Part shown: one piece after another, positions 33,873 through 45,964 of the stretch
Numbering within the stretch: the first letter of the stretch is position 1
Layout of the letters: each line of letters begins with the position of its first letter
Source of the DNA: Zygnema cylindricum
Taxonomy: Eukaryota; Streptophyta; Zygnematophyceae; Zygnematales; Zygnemataceae
Length of the DNA: 64,000 nucleotides
Direction of reading: 5' to 3'
Assembly (NCBI GenBank): GCA_037447655.1
Contig: JBBHKE010000636.1
Coordinates: 62,001-126,000 of the forward strand
Notes under the pieces: model-generated
Database searches by the model: none
Told to the model about the DNA's origin: nothing
The model's input: only the letters and a program-made list of their open reading frames with translations
Program-made: the position numbers and the translations under genes

Positions 33873-34683
33873 TGTTGTTCTACGACCATCGGTGCAGGTG
33901 GAGGAGCAACAGTATTAGTAAAAGTAAACATGATACACGCTCAAAAGCTATCAAGAATCCTACCAAACATCTGTTTTCAAGTGCTCACCAATTCTAACAC
34001 AAGAATCCTAACCTCACAAAACTCTATCAGAATATAGAGTAGCATTAACACTGACAACTCCCAAAGTTTCAGCACAATTGACTTGATAACACTCAAGATA
34101 TAATACTCAGAAGTTTCCCAAAAATTGTTTGCAATTTTACTACTTGGAAGTCTGAATACAAGATGTGTTCTGAGTTCTAAGTCTTATACTTGTGTTGTAC
34201 TGGCAATACCAATGAACCTGAGAGGTACGTCAATCTACTAGGCTAATACTAATCTGTCAAGCCACCACTGAGCTACCACTAAGCTACCACTGAGCTACCA
34301 CTAAGCTACCACTATGCTACCATTGAGCTACCCACTAAGTTGAGGTCTATTGACATGATTCATATCAAACGTAGCTGCGGTGTCCCGTACCGATTCATAT
34401 CCAAGATAGCGGCAGCTCCGTTGGCTGTACGGATCATATCCAAAGTAACCGCAGCTGCGTTTGTCCTGTCTGTGACGCAGCTTTGCTGCCCCGCTGCTCT
34501 GTCTGCATAGCAGCTGCGCTGCTCTGTCTGCACAGCAGCTACATTGCTGCGCTGCTGTGTAGGTATAGCAGTTGCGTTGTCCTCAAGTGATGACGCATAT
34601 CTTTATGAAACTTACGCTACAAATTACTACCTTTCTGGCGTCCTACTAATTTGCTGAGACTGAAAGCTTTCCAAAAAAAAACA
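33873..34683 (-). repeat. Copia LTR, left (3' LTR of left unit)
   Basis: Starts TGTTGTTCTACGACC and ends near ACA at 34683. It contains a 13-bp tandem array, AGCTACCACT(G/A), at about 34265-34335, and GCAGCTGCG words. The outermost 60 bp on the left encode, on the minus strand, the first residues of gag (MFTFTNTVAPPPAP). Confidence 0.85.
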
Positions 34684-37600
34684 CACCCCTAAAGCTTTAG
34701 ACTCAATATACTGGCGCAGCTGCGATGACAAACTGGCGCAGCTGCGATGACAAACTAGCGCAGCATCGCAACATAACAATATAGCTATTAGCAAGGCACC
34801 CAGTCCCACTATATCTCAATGGTGGACTTATCGCAGCGTGGTAGTATAGTAGTGCAGCAATTGAACTATTCACTTAATCCCACTGCGTTCCTGTAATACC
34901 TCAGCTTAGGAGCAGGAAGAGCTTTAGTGAGCATATCAACAATCATTTTTGCATCTGGCAAATAATATAATTTAATCACTCTAGATAACACTTTTTCTCT
35001 TACAAAGTGTAATCTTACATCCATGTGCTTGCTTTTGAAGTGATGACTCAGGTTAGAAGCAATGGCAATAACAGCTTGGTTATCACACCAGATCACCTAT
35101 AGACCAACCTTCATGTGTCCTAGTTTTTGTAACATGGATTTTACCATAAGAGTTCTTTGAGGGCCGAGCTGGCTACCATATATTCTTATTCCATTGTCGA
35201 TAATTCTGTCACCTTTTGAAGTTTGCTGCTCCTGCAGCAAGTACCGTTCCCAATTTGTAGAACGAATCCCGTAGTGGATTTATGGCTTAGCATGTCGCCA
35301 TAGCTTGCATCACTCCACGTTTGCAGTTTTACTTCTCCTCCGCCTAGTGTGAGTTTGAGGTCTTTGGTTCCGGCCAAATATCTTAAGACTCTCCTTGCTG
35401 CATCAAAGTCAGATTTTCTCCGATTCTCTAGACTCCTGCTCAGTACCTCGACTGCTGCAGCAATGTCAAGACGGGTATAATTCATGAAATATATTTAGCT
35501 TCCCACTATCTGTCTGTAAGGTATTTGTGTCATAGAATCATTCTCCCTTGATTCTAAATACTCGCTAACAATGACACCTGGTTCTGTCTCTTCTCCCTCT
35601 AACTTCTGCCGAAACTCCATTGGAGTTAGAGATCCTTTTGCCCCCCGCATTCCGTACTCATCTAACATGTTTCCAATAGCCTCTTTTTGAGTCAGTTTTA
35701 TTTCTTTCTTATTTCTGTCCCTCTCTACCTAGATACCCAAAATATATTTTGCCTCACCGAGGTCTTTCATCTCGAACCGTGAGTTAAGAGCTGTTTTGAT
35801 TTTGTTAATTTCAGCCATTGATTTGCTAATTAATAGTAAATCATCTACATACACTGCTATATACACTATCCCATTTTCACCCTTTAGAACGTAGACAGAA
35901 TGGTCAAAACTTATCCTTTTGAAATCCTAGGCAAGTTAGGAATTCATCAAGCTTCAAATTCCACTCTGTGGGGGCCTGTTTTAGGTCGTATAGAGATTTA
36001 GCAACTTGCATACTAAGTGCTCTTTTCCTGGTTCCACATACTTTTCAGGCTGCTGCATGTAAATTGTCTCTTCTAGTTCTCCGTGCAAAAAGGCTGTCTT
36101 TACATCCATCTGATATATTTCCATATCTTCTATAGCAGCTAGGGACAACAAAATCCTAACTGTCGGAAATCTTGCAACCGGAGAAAATATTTCTTCAAAA
36201 TCGATTCCTTCCTTTTGATTATACCCATTTGCCACAAATCTGGCCTTAAAACGTTCAATGGTGTTATCGAGATTTAACTTCACCTTGAATACCCATTTGC
36301 TGCCGATCGCTTTTTTGTCTTGAGGAAAGTCCACAAGCTCCTATGTTTGAGCCTCCATGATGGACTTCATTTCGTCGTTTGCTGCCTCGATCTAGTGATT
36401 CCGTTCTAGTGATGAGAAGGCCTCCTGAATAGTCAAAGGCTCCCGTGAGGCTGCCGAGTAGGCAAAGTGAGAGCCTGCTTGTAGGCGGCTGCTTGATACT
36501 CTTCCCCCCGAAAATTTTGAGGCTGAGATCGTCGGATGCCACGCATTGCGCTGGTTGCGATTTGTGTGTACTGATCTCTGTTGGTCCAGTGGGACCCGAA
36601 GTCGTTGAGGAACTTTGGGAGAGTCTAACTTCGGAGTCACCACCGGAGGTTGTGGAATTTGCGGGATAATTTCCTGCATGCAATCTAAAATGACATATTC
36701 CTGTACCTTTTGTTGCTTTTGCTGCTCTGTCATTGGAAATAAATCTATGGAGTCTAGTTCATCTTTAACAATGATGTTCCTAGCTACAACTATTTTCTGC
36801 CTCTCAAACACAAAGACTCTATAACCTTTCGAGTGATCATGATATCCTAACAGAATACCCGGTAATCCCTTCGGTTCTATTTTCCATCTATTGTAGACGT
36901 ATCCAATATAAAGCATTGACTACCAACGACCTTGAAATGGTTAACATCTGGTTTGCTACATGTCCAGATCTCGTAAAGAGTAGTTTCTACCGATCTTGAT
37001 CCTATCCTATTCTTAATATAAACTGCACAATTTAGAGCCTCAGCCCAGAATTTCGGATCCACATTTTTATCTGCGAGCATCGACCTAGAGCTCTCCGTGA
37101 GAGTTCTATTCAGTCTTTCCGACACCCCATTTTGTTCCGATGAATATGGAACAGTCAAAAGATGACTAATGCCTTCCTCGAGTAAAAAAGTTTCAAATTA
37201 TTTCGATGTATATTCACCACCATTGTCCGATCTGAGCTGCAAAATAGGTGAATTATGAAGTTTTTCAGCCCATACTTCATAGTGTTTGAAGTGACCAAAC
37301 ACTTCACCCTTCTCCTTCATGAAGTAAACTTTTGTAAACCCGGAGAAATCATCTGTGAAGGTGACCATATATTTCATCCCCCCGGCAGATGGAACCTTCG
37401 CCGGACCAAAGACATCCGAATGAATATGCTGTAAAAGTTTCGTTGACCGATGCTCAGACTCTTTAGGAAATGGCAATCTGTGGATTTTGCCTAAAGCGCA
37501 ACCATCACAAGTTTTGACCGGCTCATATGTGATTGATACACCCTCTATTTTTCCAACAAGGACCATTTTCCTCAAACTATCATAGTTTACATGGCCTAAT

Positions 37601-38948
37601 TTTTTATGCCACAACTCATCTGAGTGCAAAACACAGGAGTACAACATCATTCTCCTTGGTATAAGCCATATCCATGCGATACATCTTGCTACTATCTCTA
37701 GTACCTGTAACAGCAACCTTGCCATTTTTGTTAACAACATGCCGACTATTTTTCAAATTTACCTCAAAGCCTTTACTCTCTACCAACGACGTAGAAAACA
37801 GATTTTTCTTAAAGTTAGGCACAAATAAGACATTGTGAAGAGTCCTTTCAATTGCTTTTCCCTCACATGAAATAGCAAGGACACATCACCCAGAACACGA
37901 GTCTGGACACTCATTCCACAAGCATAATAAATATTCTTCTCCGGCGTTGCTTTCAGATTTTTGAAGATGGCCTTGTTCCAGCACATGTGGCCTGACGCTC
38001 CTGTATCCATTATCCATCCAGGGTCCTTCACGTTCTCCATTGCAGCCGCCATAGCGAATAGATCCGTATCGTCCTCCGTAGAAATCGTCAAAGTCTCGTC
38101 TTGGAGACGAAGAACCCGAAAATAGTGCATTTCCACGAGGTGTAGGCCCCGTGAAGCCTTTGTAAAACTGGCTTTGTTGCCCAACCGGCCTGTATAAACC
38201 TGTATCGTTAGCTTTTTCAAGCTTAGGACAGAGTTTGTATCCATGACCTCTCTCACTTCAATAAAAGCATGCATTGTTGGATTGTCTATTCCCACCCTGA
38301 TTAAACCGTCTGAATTGATTAAACTGATTTTTTTGCTGATTAAACTGTCCTTTCTTCTCAAAGTCTGAACTAAAAGCCTCTACTCTCTCAACATTGAGAA
38401 TATTAGATGTAGCTTCCTCTTCTAGTAAAATATTGATGGCTAACTGTAAAGTCCAGCTAGCTTTATCTTTTTGTTTGAGAATGTAAGATGCTCCTTTCAT
38501 ACTACGAGGGAGACCCCTTATGAGCAATGCTGCCTTTTGAAAAGGAGGAAACACCCCACTTGCACAAGCATGTGCATCTACAAGGATACAAAATTTGTTA
38601 GAATATTCAGCCATTGTAACGCTTATGTACTTATAGTCCCAAATTTTTCAAGCCAATAGAAGCTCTTCCTGGACATTAGCCTTTTCATAATCACTTTTAA
38701 GGGATTTCCAGATATCAATTGTTTTTTTCATTTTTATCCGAGACATAACTAAGTCCTCAGATATACAAAATTTCATAATAGAACGAGCTTGCGTATTTTT
38801 CTTAGACCATGACGGATCAGATTCATCCAGCAAACCATCCAATATATCCAAAAGATTAACATTCTCAAAATGTGTCTCCACCATATCCGCCCAGTAAACA
38901 TACTTTTCCCCAAAAAAGATAGGAATTCTTGAAGACAGGCCAATAACC
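34684..38948 (-). pseudogene. Copia left unit gag-pol, inactivated
   Basis: Reading right to left. Gag starts in the middle LTR at 39007 (MSTSTTTAAPPPAP). It has a region like UBN2 gag (MAEYSNKFCILVDAHACASG), then the knuckle start (NNACFY, where the frame breaks), then protease DTGASGHM near 38010. Integrase follows: KLGHVNYDSL and CDGCALGKIHRLPF (HHCC), HSDVFGP, LRSDNGGEY and PYSSEQNGVSERLNRTL (DDE). RT motif A is MDVKTAFLHGELEETIYM near 36110. RNase H includes MNYTRLDIAAAVEVLSRSL and ends NAVGLSE at 34866. At least five frame breaks or stops interrupt pol. A polypurine tract (TTTAGGGGTG on the minus strand) abuts the left LTR. Confidence 0.85.
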
Positions 38949-39724
38949 TGTTGTTCTACGACCACCGGTGCAGGTGGAGGAGCAGCAGTAGTAGTAGATG
39001 TAGACATGATACACTCTCAGAAGCAATCAAGAATCCTACCAAACAACTGTTTTCAAGTGCTCACCAATTATTATACATGCATCCAAACCTCACAAAACTC
39101 TATCAAAATATAAAGTAGCATAAACGGTGACAACTCCCAAAATTCAGCACAATTGACCAGACAACACTCAAGATATAATACTCAGAATTTTCCCAAAAAC
39201 TGTTTACAATTTTACTACTTGGAAGTCTGGATACAAGATGTGTTCTGAGTTCTAAGTCTTATACTTGTGTTGTACTGGCGATTCCAGTGTACATGAGAGG
39301 TACGTCAATATACTAGGCTAATACTAATATGTCAAGCTACCACTGAGCTACCACTAAGCTACCACTGAGCTACCCACTAAGTTGAGGTCCGTTGACCTAT
39401 TTCATATCAAACGCAGATGTCGTGTCTCGTACCGAATCATATTCAAGATAGCGGCAGCTGCGTTGTTTTACGGATCATATTCAAAGTAACCGCAGCTGCG
39501 TTTGTCCTGTCTGTGTCGTAGCTTCGCTACTGCGCTGCTCTATCTGCATAGCAGTTGCGCTGCTCTGTCTGCACAGCAGCTACGTTGTTGCGCTGCCGTG
39601 TATGCATAGCAGCTGCGTTATCCTCAAGTGATGACGCATATCTTTATGAAACTTACGCTACAAATTACTACCTTTCTGCCGTCCTACTAATTTGCTGAGA
39701 ATGAAAGCTTTCCAAAAAACAACA
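38949..39724 (-). repeat. Copia LTR, middle (shared)
   Basis: 776 bp, TGTTGTTCTACG...AAAACAACA. It serves as 5' LTR of the left unit and 3' LTR of the right unit. The AGCTACCACT array is shorter here (about 39337-39377). It encodes the first gag residues of the left unit through its last bases. Confidence 0.88.
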
Positions 39725-41161
39725 CTCCCCTAAAGCTTTAGATCCAGTATACTAGCGCAGCTGCGATGACAAACTAGCGCAGCATCGCAGCATAGCAATA
39801 TAGCAATTAGCAAGGCACCTAGTCCCACTATATCTCAATGGTGGACTTATTGCAGCGTGGGAGTATAACAGTGCAGCAATTGAACTATTCACTTAATCCC
39901 ACTGCGTTCCTAAAATACCTCAGCTTAGGAGAAGGAATAGCTTTAGTGAGCATATCAGCAATCATTTTTGCATGTGGCAAATAACATAATTAATCACTTT
40001 AGAGAACACTTTTTGTCTTACAAAGTGTAATCTTACATCCATGTGCTTGCTTTTGAAGTGATGACTCGGGTTAGAAGCAATGGCAATAGCAGCTTGGTTA
40101 TCACACCAGATCACCTATAGACCAACCTTCATGTGTCCTAGTTTTTGTAACATGGATTTTACCATAAGAGTTCTTTGAGGGCCGAGCTTGCTACCATATA
40201 TTCTGATTCCATTGTCGATAATTCTGTCACCTTTTGAAGTTTGCTGCTCCTGCAGCAAGTACCGTTCCCAATTTGTAGAACGAATCCCGTAGTGGATTTC
40301 TGGCTTGGCATGTCGCCATAGCTTGCATCACTCCACGTTTGCAGTTTTACTTCTCCTCCGCCTAGTGTGAGTTTGAGGTCTTTGGTTCCGGCCAAATATC
40401 TTAAGACTCTCCTTGCTGCATCAAAGTCAGATTTTCTCCGATTCTCTAGACTCCTGCTCAGTACCTCGACTGCTGCAGCAATGTCAAGACGGGTATAATT
40501 CATGAAATATATTTAGCTTCCCACTATCTGTCTGTAAGGTATTTGTGTCATAGAATCATTCTCCCTTGATTCTAAATACTCGCTAACAATGACACCTAGT
40601 TCTGTCTCTTCTCCCTCTAACTTCTGTCGAAACTCCATTGGAGTTAGACATCCTTTTGCCCCCCGCATTCCGTACTCATCTAACATGTTTCCAATAGCCT
40701 TCTTTTGAGTCAGTTTTATTTCTTTCTTATTTCTGTCCCTCTCTACCTGGATACCCAAAATATATTTTGCCTCACCGAGGTCTTTCATCTCGAATCGTGA
40801 GTTTAGAGCAGTTCTGATTTTGTTAAATTGAGCCATTGATTTGCTAATTAATAGTAAATCATCTACATACACCGCTATATACACTATCCCATTTTCACCC
40901 TTTAGAACGTAGACAGAATGATCAATACTTATCCTTTGAAATCATAGGCTAGTTAGGAATTCATCAAGCTTCAGATTCCACTGTCTGGGGGCCTGTTTTA
41001 GGCCGTATGGAGATTTTAGCAACTTGCATACTAAGTGCTCTTTTCCTAGTTCCACATACTTTTCACGATGCTGCATGTAAATGGTCTCTTCTAGTTGTTC
41101 GTGCAAAAAGACCATCTTTACATCCATCTGATGTATTTTCCGTATCTTCTATAGCAGCTAG

Positions 41162-43253
41162 GGACAACAAAATCCTAACTGTCGGAAATCTTACAACCGG
41201 AGAAAATGTTTCTTCAAAATCGATTCCTTCCTTTTAATTATACCCCTTTGCCACAAGTGTGGCCTTATAACGTTAAATGGTGTTATCAAGATTTAACTTC
41301 ACCTTGAATACCCATTTGCTGCTGATCGCTTTTCGGTCCGGAGGAAGGTCCACAAGCTCCCATGTTTGAGCCTCCATGATGGACTTGATTTCTTCGTTTG
41401 GAGCCTCGATATAGTGATTCCGTTCTAGTGATGAGAAGGCCTCTTGAATGGTCAAAGGCTCCCCTGAGTTTGCCGAGTAGGCAAAATGAGAACTTGTTTG
41501 TAGGCGGCTGCTTGATCTTCTTCCCCTCGGAAATTTTGAGGCTGAGATCGTCAGATGCCGCGCATTGCGCTGATTGCGCCGGTTGCGATCTGACCGCTGT
41601 TGGTCCGGTTAGACCTGAAGTTGTTGAGGGACTTGGAGAGAGTTTGACTCCGGAGTCACCACCGGAGAATGTTGAATCTGCGGGAAAATTTCTTACATGC
41701 AATCCAAAATAACATACTCTTGTACCTTTTGTTGCTTTTGCTTCTCTGTCATTTGAAATAAATCTATGGAGTCTAGTTCATCTTTAACAATGATGTTCCT
41801 TGCTACAACTATTTTTTGCCTCTCAAACACAAAGACTCTATAACCTTTTGAGTGATTGTCAAATCCTAACAAAACACCCTGTAATCCCTTCGGTTCCAAT
41901 TTCCATCTATCTGTAGACGTATCCAAGATAAAACATTGACTACCAAAGACTTTGAAATGGCTAACATCTGGTTTGCTACATGTCCATATGTCGTAAAGAG
42001 TAGTGTTTACCGTTCTGGATCCTATCCTATTCTTAATATAAACTGCACAATTGTCGTGTATGAGAAGCAAGCAAGCAAACATGCATCAAAACCAGCAAAG
42101 TCATGCTCACAAACATATATAAAGACAAAAAAAAATAAGAAATGCCAAAAAATATATACACCATGAGAAGGTATAAAGATGAAAATGACCCAAAGAGAGA
42201 AGGAAAGAATACTCCCCTAGAGTGTCGCCTCTTTCTCTGTTTCGGTAGGAGGAGTGACCGGCTTGGCAGAACGGGCGGGAATTCCACCGTTCTGAATCTG
42301 ATTCTGATAGGAAAAATTAGGATCCTTAACGTGGCAACGGTGGACATAATGTCCCTTCTGGTTGCAATGGACAACAAAATCCTAACTGTCGGAAATCTTG
42401 CAACCGGAGAAAATATTTCTTCAAAATCGATTCCTTCCTTTTGATTATACCCATTTGCCACAAATCTGGCCTTAAAACGTTCAATGGTGTTATCAAGATT
42501 TAACTACACCTTGAATACCCATTTGTTGCCGATCCCTTTTCGGTCCGGAGGAAGGTCAGCTCCCATGTTTGAGCCTCCATGATGGACTTCATTTCGTCGT
42601 TCGATGCCTCGATCTAGTGATTCCGTTCTGGTGATGAGAAGGCCTCCTGAATGGTCAAAGGCTCCCCTAAGTTTGCCGAATAGGTAAGGTGAGAACCTGC
42701 TTGCAGGCGGCTGCTTGATCTTATTCCCCCCGGAAATTCTGAGGCTGACATCGTCAAATGCCCCGCATTGCGCTGATTGCGCTGGTTGTGATCTGACCGC
42801 TGTTGGTCCGGTTGGACCTGAAGTTGTTGAGGGACTTGGAGAGAGTTTGACTCCGGAGTCACCACCGAATAATGTTGAATCTGCGGGAAAATTTCTTGCA
42901 TGCAATCCAAAGTGACACCCTCTTGTACCTTTAGTTGCTTTTGCTGCTCTGTCATTTGAAATAAATATATGGAGTCTAGTTCATCTTTAACAATGATGTT
43001 CCTTGCTACAACTATTTTTTGCCTCTCAAACACAAAGACTCTATAACCTTTTGAGTGATTGTCATATCCTAACAAAATACCCGGTAATCCCTTCGATTCC
43101 AATTTCCATCTATCTGTAGACGTATCCAAGATAAAGCATTGACTACCAAAGACTTTGAAATGGCTAACATCTGGTTTGCTACCTGTCCATATCTCGTAAG
43201 GAGTATTGTCTACCAATCTGGATCCTATCCTATTCTTAATATAAACTGCACAA
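41162..43253 (-). repeat. Duplicated integrase-RT segment within the right copia unit
   Basis: 42369-43253 and 41162-42052 are diverged direct copies of about 890 bp. Both contain [48 protein letters not shown] and the RT start through [11 protein letters not shown] or its equivalent. The left unit has this segment once. Confidence 0.85.
42053..42368 (-). mobile_element. Foreign patch: end of another retroelement's gag
   Basis: The minus strand from 42368 reads [11 protein letters not shown] then [10 protein letters not shown] and a Pro/Thr-rich tail, ending in TAG near 42217, followed by about 160 bp of T-rich sequence. CX4HX4C is the last three ligands of a CCHC zinc knuckle; the first Cys is cut off at the junction. 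It differs from this copia family's own knuckle (CSERGHGYKFC). Short shared words occur at both edges (ggacaacaaaat on one side, gcacaatt on the other). Confidence 0.7.
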
Positions 43254-45173
43254 TTTAGAGCCTCAGCCCAGAATTTCGGATCCACATTTTTATCTGCGAG
43301 CATCGACCTAGAGCTCTCCGTGAGAGTTCTATTTAGTCTTTCCGACACCCCATTTTGTTCCGGTGAATATCGAACAGTCAATAGATGACTAATACCTTCT
43401 TCGAGTAAAAAGGTTTCAAATTATTTCGATGTATATTCACCACCATTGTCCGATCTTAGCTGCAAAATAGGTGAAGTATGAAGTTTTTCAACCCATGCTT
43501 TAAAGTGTTTGAAGTGACCAAACACTTCACTCTTTTCCTTCATGAAGTACACTTTTGTAAACCTGGAGAAATCATCTGTGAAGGTTACCATATATTTCAT
43601 CCACCAGCAGATGGAACCTTCGCAGGACCAAAAACATCCGAATGCATATGTTGTAGAAGTTTCGTTGACCGATGCTCAAACTCTTTAGGAAATGGCAATC
43701 TGTGGATTTTGCCTAAAGCGCAACCATCACAAGTTTTGACCGGCTCTTCTGTGATTGATACACCCTCTATTTTTCCAGCAAGGACCATTTTCCTCAAACT
43801 ATCATAGTTTACATGGCCTAATCTTTTATCCAACAACTCATCTGAATGCAAAACACCAGAGTACAGAACATCATTCTCCTTGGTATTAGCCATATCCATG
43901 CGGTACATCTTGCTACAATTTTTAGTACCTGTAACTGCAACCTTGCCATTTTTGCTAACAACCTGCCGACCATTTTTCAAATTAACCTCAAAGCCTTTAC
44001 TCTCTACCAACGACGTAGAAAACAAATTTTTCTTAAAGTCAGGGACAAATAAGACATTTTGAAGAGTCATTTCAATTGCTTTTCCTTCTACATCAACTAG
44101 GAAGGACACATCACCCACACCACGAGTTTGGACACTCATTCCACAAGCATAATAAATATTTTTCTCCAGCGTTGTTTTCAAAATTTTGAAGATTGCCTTG
44201 TTCCAGCACATGTGGGATGACGCTCCTGTATCCATTATCCATCCAGGGTCCTTTGCGCCCTCCATTGCTGCCGCAATAGCGAATAGATTCGTGTCGTCCT
44301 CCTTAGAAAATGTCAGAGTCTCTCCTGGAGTGATGAAGAAGCTGAAAACAGTGCATTTCCACGAGGTGTAGGCCCTGTGAAACTTTTGTAAAACTGACTT
44401 TGTTGCCATCCTGGCCAGTATAAACCTGTATCGTTAGCTTGTTTAAGTTTAGGACAGAATTTGTATCCATGACCTCTCTCACTACAATAAAAACATGCAT
44501 TGTTTGATTGTCTATTTCCACCCTGATTAAATTGTCTCAACTAGTTAAACTGATTACGTTGCTGATTAAACTGACCTTTCTTCCCAAAGTCTGAATTAAA
44601 AGCCTCTACTTGCTCAACATTGAGAATATTAGATGTAGCTTCCTCCTCTAGTAAAATATTGATGGCTAATTGTAAATTCCAGCTAGCTTTATCTTTTTGT
44701 TTGAGCATGTCAGATGCTTCTTTCATACTACGAGCGAGACCCCTCATGAGCAAAGCTGCCTGTTGAAACGGAGGAAACATCCCACCTGCACAAGCATGTG
44801 CATCTACAAATATGTGAAATTTGTTAGAATATTCAGCCATTGTACTGCCAGTGTACCTATATTCCCAAATTTTTCCAGCCAATAGAAGCTCTTCTTAGAC
44901 ATTAGCCTTTTCATAATCACTCTTAAGGGATTTCCAGATATCAATTGCTTTTTTCATTTTTATCCGAGACATAGCTAAGTCCTTAGATATACAAAATTTC
45001 AATTAGAACGAGCTTGCGTATTTTTCTTAGACTATGACGGATCAGATTCATCCAGCGAACCATCCAATATATCAAAAAGATTGACATTCTCAAAATGTGT
45101 CTCCACCATATCCGCCCAGTAAACATACTTTTCCCGGAAAAAGATAGGAATTTTTCAAGACAGGCCCAAAACC

Positions 45174-45959
45174 TGTTGTTCTACGACCACCGGTGCAGGT
45201 GGAAGAGTAGCACTAGTAGTAGAAGTAGACATGATACACTCTCAGAATCTATCAAGAATCCTACCAAACAGTTGTTTTGAAGTGCTCACCAATTCTTACA
45301 AAAGCATCCAAACCTCACAAAACTCTATTAGAATATAGAGTAGCATAAACACTGACAACTCCCAAAGTTTCAGTACAATTGACCCGACAACACTCAAGAT
45401 ATAATACTCAGAAGTTTCCCAAAAATTGTTTGCAATTTTACTACTTGGAAGTCTGAATACAAGATGTGTTATGAGTTCTAAGTCTTATACTTGTGTTGTA
45501 CTGGCAATACCAGTGTGCCTGAGAGGTACGTCAATCTACTAGGCTAATACTAATCTGTCAAGCTACCATTGAGCTACCACTAAGCTACCACTGAGCTACC
45601 ACTGAGCTACCACTATGCTACCACTGAGCTACCCACTAAGTTGAGGTCCGTTGACCTTATTCATATCAAACGCAGCTGCGGTGTCCCATACCGAATCATA
45701 TTCTACATAGCGGCAGCTGCTTTGTCTGTACGGATCATATCCAAAGTAACCGCAGTTGCGTTTCTCCTGTCTGTGTCGCAGCTTCGCTGCTGCGCTGCTC
45801 TGTCTGCATAGCAGCTACATTGTTGCGCTGCTCTGTAAGCATAGCAGCTGCGTTGTCCTCAAGTGATGACGCATATCTTTATGAAATTTACGCTACAAAT
45901 TACTACCTTTCTACCGTCCTACTAATTTGCTGAGATTGAATGCTTTCCTAAAAACAACA
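45174..45959 (-). repeat. Copia LTR, right (5' LTR of right unit)
   Basis: 786 bp from TGTTGTTCTACGACC to AAAACAACA. The minus-strand gag start codon lies at about 45232, inside the LTR, some 58 bp before its end. The AGCTACCACT array has about seven copies (45558-45632). Confidence 0.88.
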
Positions 45960-45964
45960 CAGTA
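45960..45964. repeat. Target-site duplication, right copy (CAGTA)
   Basis: Matches 33868-33872 exactly and directly abuts the CAACA end of the right LTR. Confidence 0.85.

Larger units (their letters stand above)
39725..45173 (-). pseudogene. Copia right unit gag-pol, inactivated and rearranged
   Basis: Gag begins in the right LTR near 45232 and includes the CX2CX4HX4C knuckle CFYCSERGHGYKFC (near 44485). Protease is DTGASSHM near 44225. Integrase runs down to about 43250. RT shows YVDDLLLISKS near 40870, and RNase H has SDASYGDMPSQKS...ELSTMESEYM. A segment covering integrase C-terminus to RT beginning is present twice (42369-43253 and 41162-42052), separated by a foreign patch at 42053-42368. 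A polypurine tract (TTTAGGGGAG) abuts the middle LTR. Multiple stops make it inactive. Confidence 0.88.
33873..45959 (-). mobile_element. Tandem Ty1/copia array: LTR-internal-LTR-internal-LTR
   Basis: Three LTRs of about 780-810 bp separate two internal regions, all in minus orientation, and the array as a whole has one 5-bp target duplication. The order gag, protease, integrase, RT, RNase H defines copia rather than gypsy. The sequence style (MDTGAS protease, GKIHRLPF, RSDNGGEY) is Tnt1-like. Both units are broken by stops and frameshifts. The right unit (39725-45173) is 1.18 kb longer than the left (34684-38948), because of an internal duplication plus a foreign patch. Array formation by LTR recombination after one insertion is the simplest reading (inference). 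Confidence 0.9.
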
